A stretch of DNA of 64,000 bases from Pontederia crassipes (taxonomy: Eukaryota > Streptophyta > Magnoliopsida > Commelinales > Pontederiaceae): positions 12,795,501 through 12,859,500 of the forward strand of contig JAUKPH010000017.1 in NCBI GenBank assembly GCA_030549335.1, given 5' to 3'. The notes under the pieces are model-generated. The model saw only the letters and a list, made by a program, of their open reading frames with translations. It was not told the DNA's origin and did no database searches. Numbering within the stretch: the stretch's first letter is position 1; every line of letters starts with the position of its first letter. A program made the translations under genes and the position numbers. This document shows, in pieces, positions 35,310 to 47,848 of this stretch.

Positions 35310-36140
35310 CATCATACGCCCTCGTATGCGAACTATAGTCATATGCCTTCGGGCCCATCGTTAGATCTGATATGGGCGATTGAGCTCTGACCAAGGGACA
35401 TCTGCGAAGGTCGAGAAGCCACACCATGCCCGAAGATAGATGGGAGGAGAAGAAGGACATGATCGATTCGATTCGTGCTGAAATCGGAGAGGAACATCAC
35501 TCTGGGTTTCAAATTACTGTGTGGACCTTGTTGAAGTCGACATTCTAGGGGTGGAGCGGCGCCGCGAGGACGGCGACGTGGAGTTCTAGAGCAACCCCGA
35601 GCAAAGGGGTGGCTCTTGAAGTAGGGGGACGTACATCAAGACGTGGCGTCGGCGATGGTTCATGCTAAAGCACAGAAAGCTCTTCTGGCTCAAGGGCATC
35701 ATCCCTGTCACTCTTGCCTCACCGTCAACAGAGCTGAGGAGGTCTTCAATCACCCCAATACCTTTGCGCTCTCCAATGTCGCCGAGTTCATCTTGTTGCT
35801 GCCACTGAATCACCTCGTTGCAGCTCGCCGTCGCTGAACTTCCCACATCCTGCCGCCTCTGCTACATGATGCCGCCGCTGCACGATCCTGCCGTCGCTGC
35901 GGAACAAGCTTCCCGCAGCTCGCTGCCGTCGTTGAACCACCTCGTCTCTCTGCCGTCAAATGATCTTGCTCCTGCCGCTGTCGCCGAACTGCCTTGCCTC
36001 ATTGCCGCCACCACCGAAAGAATTGGATCTAACTCCATGGGCCGATCCATTGTCCAAATCCGAGCGCATCTTGGAATCCATCGTCGAATGAAAAATCAAC
36101 GGATGTTAACGAGCGTATGACAATGCTATGCTTTGAAGGG
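35310..36140. mobile_element. GC-rich repeat with possible inverted ends
   Basis: An island of high GC (35330-36080) in AT-rich DNA. CATCATACGCCCTCGT near 35309-35326 is imperfectly mirrored by ACGAGCGTATGAC near 36109-36121, suggesting terminal inverted repeats. The interior repeats CGCTGAACTTCC-like segments and contains only short open frames on both strands. It could be a Mutator-like element with captured exon sequence or a decayed gene. I cannot decide. Confidence 0.3.
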
Positions 36141-37046
36141 TGTATTATATTCATTAAATCCATATTATATTATATTCTGGCTATTAGGGATATGACATTT
36201 TTATAATAACTATAATTTGTCCAAATAAAGAGAAGAAGAAAGCATTATGATTTTAACATTTTAAGCACGTTAAGAAGTTCAATGGCTACGTACCACTAGT
36301 TTTGGTTGAAAGTTAACCTCGATCTCAAACAATTAAGAACAATGAGGAATATAACAAAATAATACTTACTAGAATTTAGTTTTAATTCGATGCTTGCACT
36401 GATGCACTGGATGCAAAAGTGCTGCTGAATTTCTTTTTCTTTTTTTTCTTCTTTTTTTTTTTTGCATTTGTCTGTTACTTTTACCATTTTTTTCCCTTTC
36501 CAGTTACAAGGATGTTCATAGGATGAAAGCAGTAAAAAAAAAAAACAAAGTAATTGGGGGGTATAATGTAGAAGTTGAATCGGTGCAAGGAAAGTAATTG
36601 TCTTTCTTATATAATTTAGAGAGTACGTAAATTGAAATATTAGAGAAAAAAACAAAGATATAACCCTTCACTCTTTTATAATGTACCATGCATGATTATT
36701 TTCATGATGGATATAAATACATGTCTCGGATATGCTGTTTTTCTTTTATTTCATCCCCAATCACGTAATTTATCTTTAAAGCTACTGACGTATCATTAAA
36801 AAATGTGGTCTACCTCATTTTAGGGATGAAGATATTTTAAGGATATATGAAAGTGCAAGCTCAAAAAGAAATTACTATGTACATTATTTGATTATGACAC
36901 CATGATATCAAACAAGTGATGTCATTCTAACTTCTTAAATTAATATTTGAGAATAAACAAAAAATTAACGCATTGGAAATTACCAAAGTTATTGGTAAAT
37001 TCCTAAACGGAACAAAATTTTTAAAAAAAAACAAGTGTTTAAAACT
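36141..37046. other. No recognisable feature
   Basis: AT-rich sequence with homopolymer runs. No gene or transposon terminus is recognised. Confidence 0.4.
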
Positions 37047-38587
37047 GGTGATAACGCAGCACCCTAATTTTTTAAATAAAAATTAAATTAAACTGCTTGT
37101 TAGTGATAATTAAAGTAAAATTTGAAAAGAAATAAAAATATTCTTAGATAAGAAATAAGAAAGCAAGAAAAAGTAAGCCCTAATAATTAGAATAGAAATT
37201 GAAATTTAGATTAAAATTAGACATTTAATTTCAAATTTGAATCTAACCATAAGATGAGTTTATAAAGGATCACCTCCAATGAGAGTTTAAATAAATATTT
37301 TAAGTAAAAAAATATTCAAAAATAAAATGATACTATTTTATTTTTAAAATCCATAAAAAAGGATAATTAAGTTTCAAGAGAGATAAATTAAAGAAAACTT
37401 TGTTAGAAGAGGAATATGAATGAAGGTTGAAGTAAGATTGAATTATTAAGTTTCAAGAGAGATAAATTAAAGAAAACTTTGTTAGAAGAGGAATATGAAT
37501 GAAGGTTGAAGTAAGATTGAATTAGGACTCCTAATAATATTTTAAATTAGAGATTTTTAATTCAAAATATTAGAGAAATAAAATAATAATAAATTATTAT
37601 TTAAAAATTAAGAAATAATGATAATAACTAATTATTTAATTCTTAAAAATAAGAAAAATAAAAGATGAATTATGACTCTTAAGTATGATTAAGAGTCCTA
37701 ATTAGAATAGAATTTGGATACCTTCTCTCTAAAAATAAGATCTCAAGGGTCTCTCCTAATCCACATCTCATCCCTTCTCTAATTGAGCTTTTCTCTAACT
37801 TCGTGTCATGTTTCTTCTCATTGGTGCATGAACACGAGGGCTCTTGAGGACAAGAACATCAAAATCACAGACAAAAAATAAGGTTTAGTCATTGAAAAAT
37901 TAAGCTAAAGTTTGGTCGTTAAGGTATTCTAAGAACAAAGGTATATGTAATGTTCCCAAATTTCACCCTCGTCACGTGACAATTGGACCTATATTAGGTC
38001 GCATTACATACTATTCATTCTTTTTAAAAAAAATTTACATGTAATGCAGAAACAAAATAATATTTAAATAATATTAAACTATTCTTTAAAAATGTGGAAG
38101 AGATCTTTAGTCTCTATCTATTCTTTCCTATTAGTCCTCCAAAGACTAATTAACTTTCAAATCACTTTACATAATTAATAATAAAGAGTTCTAATGACTC
38201 AATACCTATGTGCAAATTTACATCACCACGTGTTGCCCATGCATTCATCTGTACTTATCGATTCATCTACCTATGAGATTCAAGCACAAGAAAATAGAAT
38301 TTCCATGAGTAGTGAATACTCAATACGTGAGATAATACAAAAGGATATAAAATGATGATAGAAATGAATTAAATTTAATCATGAAACATAAGATCATTAG
38401 TCAACAATCATGCATCGTACATTATAAAAAAAGTGACTCAGATGAAGCTTGTTCTGCCCAGTTCGGGTTCCGAAATGACCTGGCCGAGTTTCACCCTTCC
38501 CGACCCGAGTTCATATGATTTTTAGAAAATTATTATTACATGATTGCATTTGATGTTAATGGCCTTTTTACCTTTATTATTAACATA
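37047..38587. mobile_element. Possible LTR remnant
   Basis: TGATAACGCAGCACCC at 37047 and TGTAATGTTCCCAAATT at 37944 look like LTR starts of Ty3/gypsy families. The region has the AT-rich, gene-free character of an LTR but no paired copy, so borders and class are uncertain. The CACTA element at 38588 interrupts whatever this was. Confidence 0.25.
37365..37522. repeat. Perfect 79-bp tandem duplication
   Basis: TTAAGTTTCAAGAGAG starts at 37367 and again at 37446. The two copies appear identical over the whole unit, which points to a recent duplication. Confidence 0.95.
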
Positions 38588-40139
38588 CACTACAAGAAAT
38601 CTGTCATTTAGCGACGCAAAATAGTGACGCAAAATTATGCAACGCTAATTCGTCGCTACTAGCGTCTAATCAGATGCTAATTGCCTCCTAGTAGCGTCGC
38701 ATTAGCGTTACAAAAAGTCAACGCTAAACCTGGCGTCATAGCACGCTACGTAGATGCTATTATCACGCGCCAAGATTGGAAATTGCATGGTAAATTATAG
38801 CATTGTATTAGTGTCGACAAGACGCGACACAAGTTAGCGTCAACAACAATGCTGCGCTAAATCAGCGCAAGTTCATAGGCGATTTTGGCGTCCGCAACTT
38901 GCGTTGTATTGGCGTCGACTAGGTGTGGTGCTAACTAGCATAAAAAAGCTTGCATTGCTAAGTCGACGATGTGCTGGCATCGAGACAAGGTGACGCTAAT
39001 GTGATGTTGAATACCTTGCAACGCTAATGGGAAGTTAATGCAGCGCCAACGTTAGAATTTTAAGAATATACAAGTATTTATATAAATAATGTCAATTATT
39101 ATTCGTATTTAGGTAATGATAATTTGTTTAACTATATATGTTATTTATACTCAATACAAACATATATACATATACATATACAGAACATATGCAATAGCCA
39201 TCACGACGCTACTTCGCATACATATGCATATACATATTATACTATACTATATATTATACTTAACTATATTATACACCATACAATACTATATTATTCTATT
39301 ATATAATATACAAAAATTAGTATACCATGCTATACATACATTATGCTCCAATTCTCAAATTCCAAAATTATGAGAATAGTGCTTCTTCATTTTTCATGGG
39401 ATTCAAATGGCGATTAGCGAAGATCCGACCATCAGATCATCGTGAAATTTGAACCTCTTGTAGATCACACAAACACATTTTTTTAGTCTTTTTTGACGAT
39501 TTTAGGAGGCCGGATGATAGAGTTAAGAACCTATAAAAAAAAGCTTCCGACGGTCGCCAACGTGAGTCTGGTGTAAATGGGTCAAAACAAAAATTATGAA
39601 CTCATAGAGATCGTTGCAAGATCTCCGCCGCACAAGAATCGTGGCGATCGGAGGTCAAAAGAAAATAAAATGAGTAAAGTTTTATAATAGAAACGATCGG
39701 TTCTCCGCAGTCCTCGCTTGAATTGCCCCACAAAAATAGGCATTTCAAAGGGCTCAAGAAGGTTGGGCGGTGGAAAAATCTCATATTTCACATGTTTTCC
39801 ATTTTCTCTAATTCTCAAAATACCTATTTTTTGTAACTATAAAAATTCTTCAAAACTTCTGCCCCACCTAAGAAATCTAAAAAAGTGCGCTCTAGAAAAT
39901 CAGACATTTCAACAGTGCTCAGAACGATCCCATTTAGTTGACATAGAGTTTTCAAATTTTTTTGAGAAATGTTGATTTTCTTAGAATTTTTTGTATCCAA
40001 ATTTAAAAAGAGTATTCAAAATGGTCTATTTTGCTTCGTGTGCTTAAAAAATATGCGAAATTACTTTTCTTGCAAATCGAACATCCCGGTACTTCTTAGA
40101 ATGGCCTCATTTGATTGACATATGACTTTCAAATTTTTT

Positions 40140-40211
40140 AGACGACATTGATAAACATATACATATACATATATACAAATCAATATATACATATACATAC
40201 ATATACTCATA

Positions 40212-40247
<36 letters not shown>

Positions 40248-40305
40248 TATATATACACGCGCGCACACACATATATTACATATATACAAACATATATACA
40301 TAGTT
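40140..40305. repeat. (CATA)n/(TA)n microsatellites inside the CACTA
   Basis: Alternating CATATA and CATACATA runs, with a short (GC)(AC)n patch near 40257-40270. A similar TA-rich run lies at about 39150-39310. Confidence 0.9.
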
Positions 40306-41161
40306 AACAACTTTATAGTACTTTAGCGCCACCTTTGCGACACATTAGCATCGCATACTTATAGCGACACAATGACTTCATAATAGCGTCGACAATTCCG
40401 TTGTTACTCCATTTTAGTGTCATAATAGCGTCGCCATTTTGTGACACTAGTTTAGCGTCTCAGATTGTCGACGCCAATGCGACGCTTCCAACTTAGCGTC
40501 GTAATATTTGGGTCGCTAATCTGCGGCGCTATTTGACATATTTTAGAATTAATTATCTATCAAAATTGAATTAGCGTGGTGCCACATTAGTGACACAATA
40601 GCGTTGCCAAATTTGCGATGCTAAATGGTGATTCGTGTGCTCGTCGAAGAATGAATCCGAACCGTCCTTTCGTTTAATCCGATGGTTTCGCCGCCTGCCC
40701 GAACACCACATTTTTCCCCCTTTTAATCACTCAGCATGCTCGGACGCCATCGCCACATCCTCGTCTCCTTCTCCTCCTCCGTTGCTACCTGCCCGGATGA
40801 CCCCGCCACGTCCTCGTCTCCTCCTCCTCCTCCTCCATTGTTGCTTGCCCGGACGTCAACGTCGCGTCCTCGTCATCCTCTTCCTCCTCCGTTGCTGCCT
40901 ACCCCGATGACACCGTCGCCACGTCCTCCTCCTTCTCCTCCTCCAACTGCCGCTGCTGCCCCGACATCTCCGCCTCCTCCTCCTCCTCCTATAGTTGTTG
41001 CTGCTGCGCCGTCGCCTGGACGCTGTCGCCTCCTCCTCTTGTTGCTGCTGCACTAACACCGCCAGGGCGCCTCCGCCTCCTCCTCTTCTTCATCTCTCCA
41101 ATGACCACCATTGCTCCAGTGCATGCCGGATCTGGTGCCTCTCCTCCGACAACGTGCCGAC

Positions 41162-41415
41162 GGCCCTGTCTTCTCTGTCACGGACTTCGATGCCGTAGGA
41201 GATGGTTGCCGATGCTACATGGCCACCATCCAGGCGGCCATCCAGGCAAGCACGTGGCTGGAGGCGGATGCATCATCTTCCCCTCTAGCAGCAACTACCT
41301 CACGGCTGGCGGCAAACGCATTTTCTCCCCCTCCGGCGGCTGACCCGGTCGGCGTACGAGGCGTTGCGTGACGCATTCGAGGCCGGGGCCGCGGGGCTCA
41401 TGGCGGCGATGGGTC
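41162..41415 (+). pseudogene. Polygalacturonase/pectate-lyase-like gene fragment captured in the CACTA
   Basis: The plus strand codes VFSVTDFDAVGDG and ATIQAAIQAS, and then, after a shift of frame, GGGCIIFPSSSNYLTAG. This is the N-terminal pattern of glycoside hydrolase 28 / Pectate_lyase_3 enzymes (DFGAVGDG, AIQAAI, a GG-FP-YLT strand), which degrade cell-wall pectin. Here it is only about 50 residues with a frameshift, so it is non-functional. A second natural-looking piece, SAYEALRDAFEAGAAGLMAA, follows at about 41346-41405 and may come from another host gene. Upstream (40690-41090) is CTC-rich low-complexity sequence. All of it lies inside the bordered CACTA element. Confidence 0.7.
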
Positions 41416-42059
41416 TTCTCACAGTCATCCAAGGAGGATGCCCTCAACTATAATTTGATGTAATTAGATCATCTAATTCTGATATGATGTAATTTGATGT
41501 AATAGAAATGTATATGTGATATAATATAATTTGATATAATGGAAATGTACATGTACATCTAATGTAATTTGATGGTGCTTCAACTGTCATGTAAAAGAAA
41601 TAGCAATTAATGAATGGAGTGCCATTGTAATGTAAGGCTGAATGAGCAAGGCAACAATTCAGTTTGTGGATGAACATATTATTCTTAGCATCACATTAGC
41701 ATTTGATTAGCGTCGCAACATAACACCAACTCGGTATCAAATGAGCGTCGACAATTTCAGCGCTGCTTTAGAGTCAGAGTAGCGACATAACGATGCTTCA
41801 TGATGACACTTCTCGCATCATTATAACGTCGCATTAGCGCCACTGTTGATGGTAATAGCATAGGCATACCCTTAGGCGTGAGAGAAATGGTGTCGCCAAG
41901 CCTGTGGCGGGAAGTCGACGCTAATGCGTCGCTATTGTCTTCAACGTCGAGTTAGCGACGCATTAGCGTCTATATTACTACGTCGCTAATCGATGGTTTC
42001 CTTGTAGTGATATTAAATTGTATTTGAAAATACATAACTAAACCGAATAAAAATTGAAA

Positions 42060-44114
42060 AACATGGGAAGCCATGTGTACCAATTGCCCCAAGAATACAT
42101 GTTTAAGTTTAAAAGTATTTTGTTTAAGGATTTACGTATAATTCTTACAAGTGGGTTAGTTGAACCCCAACAAAACAAAATAAAGAAGTACAAAAGTGTT
42201 ATCCGGAACCTTGGTGTGTCTGGGTGATTAGATCCGTAGGGGATTCTTGCTTGGCAACCTAAGGGCAACTGCCCTAGCGACCTAAGGGCAACTGTCGATC
42301 GAAATGGATCACCTTGTGCAAGATGGAGAAGCACATAAGTACCAAATCAACAAAAAAAAGGTATGAATGAAAATATCAGAAGTTTTAAAGTGAAAAAGTT
42401 TTAAAGTGAAAATATATAAGCTCGGTATACACTTATGTTTTCAACATTAAGACTCTTATTTGATAGATTGTATGTTCACTTGCATGAGCTGAAACCCAAA
42501 TATTATATTTTATTATCTAGGAAGCAAGAAAATTGAATTACGAAGCCAACAGATAAAACGGCGCTCAAATCGAAGTTCAAATGGAGCCAAAAAGTGGAAA
42601 ACAGTGAAGCAATGCTAAAATAACACTTTAACAAGCCGTGACTGAATTCTAACGGGCCGTGAAACAAACTTGTAAAACCTTTTTACAGGTCGTTAAAATG
42701 TATTTTTCATGCCCAGAAAGCTGTCCTGAGTCAAGACCGTGACTAGGCTTTCACGAGCCATGAAAATCATAATTTTAACACTATTTGGGCCATGAAAATC
42801 CTATAACAGACCGTGAAAACCCATTTTCAATTCGATTCGAACTCTGTTTAGGCCGTTAAGTCATTGTAACAAGCCATGACATACCCCAGTTTCGAATTTT
42901 AGACAAATTCTTAAAAGAATTTGAAATGCACAAGGATTTCTACTCATATTACATGATCCTAGGACGATTTGGAAATATATTATGATCTAAATCTCGGAAT
43001 TTGACAAGGCCAAAATTTCAGAATAAATTCAACTCCAAATTTTCTTTGTTTTGAATAGGAAGAGGTTTCTGTTTCTTCTCCAATCACATGGAAACTTAAA
43101 CCCCTATAAATAGAGGTCTTCTACAGCCAGAAGAGAACATGCTAGGACCTGGAACCGAATCTTTCAAGCCAGGAACGAAGGAGCACTTCTGAAGAACGAA
43201 AGAGAAGACTTCTACGCAGTAGACTCGTGCGAGAATTGTGCAGCGGTTTGTCATCGTCTCTACAGAGTATTTCTTATTCTACATTATGTTGGGATGATAC
43301 ATTAGATCTTCATGCTTTATCTATCTAGTGTAGTTCTCTGAATTATTAGTCATAACTTTTCCTTTCTGCTTTAGTTGCAAGAGTTTCATTGTAAGAACAA
43401 TTTCTGATTTCTAATTAATCAAATAATTAGTTTTGCTTTTATGAACATGATTGCTGCACGTAATGCATTTCTTCATAATTTAATGATTTTTAGGATGGTT
43501 ATTAACTATGTAGTGTGATCACTCCTTAATTCATTAATTTTCTGTCAAATTGATTCTTGACTTTCTGTCGAAGTAATTTGTGTCATAATCTAATAGAAAC
43601 CATGCGGCATATTAGATTATGCATCTGCATGAATTGACCCGTGTGGGCGATTCTGTAGTTTAAGGATTACAGCGTATTGCATCTTGAGTTTAAAATAATT
43701 GAAGGCATATCCGTGCAGAATACTTTTAGATTATTATTGTCTTAAGATAGTTGATTTACCCATGCGGGAGATCATATCTTTAGTGTCCTTTCTGTCTGAA
43801 AACTAAATCTGAGCTTTATATTTATTATTGATTTTACAAAAATTACAAATTGTTCTTATCATTATAAATTATCCTAAGGACCTACGCATCATTAGTTTAG
43901 ATTAGATTAATTTAGTTTTAGTCTTTTTTTTTTTTTTTGTTATTTTATTTTATGCACTCTTTTATCCAAACTTTATGCCATCTCTTATTAGCCTCTGAAA
44001 TTAGTTTAGTTAAGTAAGTTAATTCGTCGTGGGTTCGACACTCTTCTCTTACACTTCATTACTTGAGCGACTAGTGCACTTATTAACATCTAATTGTTAT
44101 CAATTCTCGCATCA
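42060..44114 (+). mobile_element. Athila/Tat 3' non-coding piece plus LTR
   Basis: Bases 42150-42340 are homologous, in the same sense, to the 3' non-coding region of the large element (48358-48560 on minus; shared GTTGCCCTTAGGTCGC and CACTTTTGTACT, seen here as reverse complements). The stretch from about 42481 to 44114 is LTR sequence. It has a U3 full of GGCCGTGAAA-like motifs (42630-42890), a TATA box CCTATAAATAGAGG at about 43102, and the closing GGTTCGACACTCTTC...CGCATCA end. It matches the solo LTR at 24460-25785. The left LTR border is inferred from length and a TG start. Confidence 0.7.
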
Positions 44115-45420
44115 TTTAGCATTAGTGAGAGGATTCATAATGAGCCTCTCATACTAACAAGTTTGCAACCTTCTGGACCAATTAGCCATTAACAATGATG
44201 ACTAAGCAGCTTCCATTAAAGAAAGTGATAGCTACAAAGATCTAAGTGCAAAAGTTGAATCTTTAGTATAGTTGATAACTAATATGAATCAGGGTAAACC
44301 AATCAAAGATCCACATCACACAATCGTTGGGAAGATATAGAGGACTTCAAAATAATTATGGATACATGCAAACTGAGCAAGCTAACTTTGTGACAAATCA
44401 AAATAGAGAGAATAATCCATTCTCCAACACATACAACCCGGGATGGAGGACTCACCCCAACTTCTCATGGAGCAATCAAGGAGGACCATCTCAACAAGCA
44501 AGGTCACCACCAATAACGATCTAACCTAAACCATCCTATCAGACTCAATATCTATCTCCATATCAGCAACAGTATCAACCTCCACCACATCAATCACCTC
44601 CACAATCTCAAGTCAGAAGAAGCAATCTTGGAAGTATGATGTTGAAAAATTAGCAAATGTTGCCAATGATAGAAGTGAGAAGATTGAGAAAGGGATGGAG
44701 CAATTGGTCACATTTCAAAAAACAAATTTGAAATACCAAGTGGGGCAAATAGCAAAATCAATCAATTCCAATGAAGAAAACAACTTCTCAAGTAAGACTC
44801 AAGTAAACCCTACATAGCACTCCAAAGCCGTGTAATTGAGGAGTGATAAGACATTGGAGCCATTAGTGAAGAAAATTGTAGACAAGGGTAAGCAAGTTGC
44901 AGAGGACAACAATAAAAAGGAGCAACAAGCAAGTGATTCTGAGTCATCATAACCTCTTTATAAGCCTCCACCACATAGATCAACTTCATTCCCTCAAAAA
45001 CCATAGAAGCTCCAAATGGATCAACAATTCAAAAAAATTCTAAATTTATTTCAAAAACATCATATTTTTTTGTAGATGTCACTACTCACATACCTGCATA
45101 TGAAAATTTCTTGAAGGAGCTAATGTCAAAGAAGAGGACTCTTGAAGAATATGAAATCAGTGCTTTGATAGAGGAATGATGTATAGTGACAGAAAAGAAG
45201 TCACCCTAAAGTTGAGAGATCCTCACAACTTTTCACTTCCATGTACCATTGGCAATTTTAATATTGTCAAAGTCTTGTGTGATTTGGGTGCAAGTGTATC
45301 TCTAAGAGAGATTGGCTTATCCAATAGGTGTTTTAAAAATTGTATTGCTCAAGCTGGACAAGTTCTTTGTACTAGTGGACTTTATTATCTTGGACATGTA
45401 GGATGATTGATAAATATCCA
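44115..45420 (+). mobile_element. Athila/Tat gag C-terminus and protease fragment
   Basis: Plus strand. Gag C-terminal sequence typical of Athila (NPGWRTHPNFSWSNQGG at about 44430-44480) is followed by a long linker. Then comes the retropepsin segment LPCTIGNFNIVKVLCDLGAS (about 45235-45300). The N-terminal half of gag, the leader and the primer-binding site are absent, so this piece starts abruptly next to the LTR end. Several breaks interrupt the frame, and no RT or integrase follows. Confidence 0.8.
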
Positions 45421-46115
45421 TCATTTTGGGTAGATAATTTTTTACCACTGCAACAGCCTCACTTGCGTCAATAATGGAAAGACTATATGTACACCACTGT
45501 CAAAAGGGATGATGAGCATTTTTGTTGTCAATTTCATCTTGAGAACCTGAAATCTATCTTCATTTTTCTATAACTAATAAGCTTCTGAAATGTGTTGCCA
45601 AATTCTTCAAGAAAAGGTTGTCTTTGTGAAGTCTCTCATGAATCATTATCAGGTATTGACCAATTTGCAACTGCTTGCGTTCTACTTGGGTCAAGAGAGA
45701 TATCTTGCTTGGAAATTATATATGTGCCTGAGAAATGTAATATCCTCCAATTATATTTTAAATTTTGATAACTTTGCATAGAGTTTTGATTGCCTTAATG
45801 ACTCCAGCACTACCCTTAGATGTTTTGTATGTTGTTTTAAATTGCTATCGATGACTATCAACAACTTGTTCATGGATTCCATAAAAGCCTCATGAAAATT
45901 TATTTATTTGAAAGACATGAAAGACTCATAGTTTCCATATCTTAGATTGAAAAAAAAATAAACTTTTCCATATATCTTAGGTACTTTATTTTAGGTTTTT
46001 CATTCTATTTAGTGTCTTCACAAAGGCATATTTATTATTATATCTAAATAATTATAAATTTTGGAATAGAGTCTAGTATAAAATTTAATATTCACCAACT
46101 CTTTTTTTGAAGGAG
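45421..46115. other. Unassigned flank of the large Athila insertion
   Basis: No clear motif. It ends with AGGAG (46111-46115), the left target duplication of the next element. Before that insertion it was continuous with 60184 onward. Confidence 0.4.
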
Positions 46116-47848
46116 TGATGCATCAAATGATGTAGCAAAATAAAATTGCTAGCAAGTGCACTAGTCGCTCAAGTAATATAGTAATAAGAGTAAGAGTGTC
46201 GAACCCACGAGGAATATTATTAATTTAATATTTGGATTTATAAATTAATAAAAGAGAAGAAAAACATGGATTTTGAAAATAGGTTTTGTAGAAATAAAGA
46301 AAATAAGATAAAGATAAGATAATGGTGTTGAAGTTAGGCCTTATGATGAAAATAGATCAGGATAAATATTTGAAGCATAAAAAATAAATTTAATCTTTAA
46401 TGATAGATTAGAGTCCCCCTAAATTATTAACTTGACATGATTAAATTGTGATCTCCACAAACAAGCATTCCCTCAATCTAAGTATGCAAATTAAACTACC
46501 TTAATTTAATAAGAATTGAAGTCTCCACAAACTAGCATCCCATCAAATCATATTAAAATTAAGATGCATTAAATTGTATTCTCTAAACTATTAATCACTC
46601 CACAAACTGGTATAAATTAATAGACCACACAAATTTTATTCTCCACACATTAGTTATCAAATTTATGTCAATTATTAATTTCTAATAAAATCAATTAATT
46701 TAATTAATGAATTCTAAAATCAAATAGTCCACAAACTGGTAATTATTCAACTCAGAAATTCAAATAATTAAATCAAAAGCACTAAGCACAATTAACTAAT
46801 TGATCAAAAAAGATTAAAACAAATAATATAGGGTCCAAATAATTTCCCTTCAATAATAATCTCCTAAAATGAAATAAATAGAAATATGTAGTTCATCCTT
46901 GAAATACTGGAGAGATAATAAAACATGAATTATAAAAATTGGAAGAATTACACGCAAATAGATAAAAGTCGAAGCTTTTGAGCAGACAGATGGGCAGCCT
47001 CTCGGACTTCCAGCCATCGCACATCTCTCCTTCTTGGTCGAAGCCTGCGGAGCTCATGACTCATTGTGGAAGAAACTTGAATTTCAGATCACGAATTGGG
47101 AACGATGATTTTTTCACGTATTTATAGGTGCGGACAGCCTTCAATTTGATCACGGTCGTGATATCGTATGGTCGAATTTAATTTTGTGAGATAAAACTTG
47201 AGTTGATTACGGCCGATAAACTTTATTTTTCTCTCTGAATCTCGACCACAAAACTATAAGTTATCTTGCTATTACGCCCAAAAGATAAACTCTTTTTATC
47301 TTCCTTCTTGAGTTATCGGCCAAAACGATGATATCACTTTCTAAATCTCGGCCACAAAACTCGTTTGCACCTTACGATTACGGCCGATATTCTCCTATCT
47401 TTGGTTAATGATAGACTTTTGTACCCAAAAGATATCGGCCGGTAAGGATAAGTTTCTTGGATTTTGCGGCCGATAACATGATTGAATTGGATTTCTCAGT
47501 CGTAACACCTCTTTGTATTTCAATTAGAGTTCTCGAGCGATAAGCTTCTTTGTATTGGAGTTGGAGTTCTCGGCCGATACATCACATTCATCCGAATTTT
47601 GGCCGATACGTTTAATAATTTGTTTAATATAATCCCTTGAATAATTGTGTATTTGGCCTTTCCTGCAAAAGAATTATCAAATTTTAATTAATCCATCCAC
47701 AATTAAAATATTCAAAGAATTAATAATTAAAATCAATAAATCCGGAATTATGATTAAAAGTGACTAAAATTGATGCATGCCATGATCAAATTATAGAAAA
47801 ATTAATTAAAATAATAAACTTAAAATGTGTTATATTTTGCACGCATCA
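46116..47848 (-). repeat. 3' LTR of the Athila/Tat element
   Basis: Starts TGATGCATCAAATGATG and ends TTTTGCACGCATCA on the plus strand. Aligns end to end with 58446-60178, at exactly the same length. It contains many CGGCCGATAA and CGGCCACAAAA motifs at about 47150-47600. Confidence 0.93.

Larger units (their letters stand above)
38588..42009 (+). mobile_element. Complete non-autonomous CACTA transposon (3,422 bp)
   Basis: It begins CACTACAAGAAATCTG and ends with the inverse of CACTACAAGGAAACC. The 3-bp target duplication ATA lies on both sides (38585-38587 and 42010-42012), the size known for En/Spm elements. Copies of TAGCGTCGC/GCGACGCTA-like motifs fill both subterminal regions (38600-39050 and 41680-41995). 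An additional cluster lies at 40315-40630. No TNPD/TNPA transposase is visible, so it depends on a partner element. The interior holds AT-rich DNA, (CATA)n microsatellites at about 40140-40305 and a GC-rich block (40690-41415) with captured gene sequence. Confidence 0.92.

Noticed and set aside
40736-41059. Proline/serine-rich open frame inside the CACTA as a real protein
   Set aside because: It derives from CTC/TCC low-complexity repeats and several frames are open at once. Only the polygalacturonase-like part is supported.
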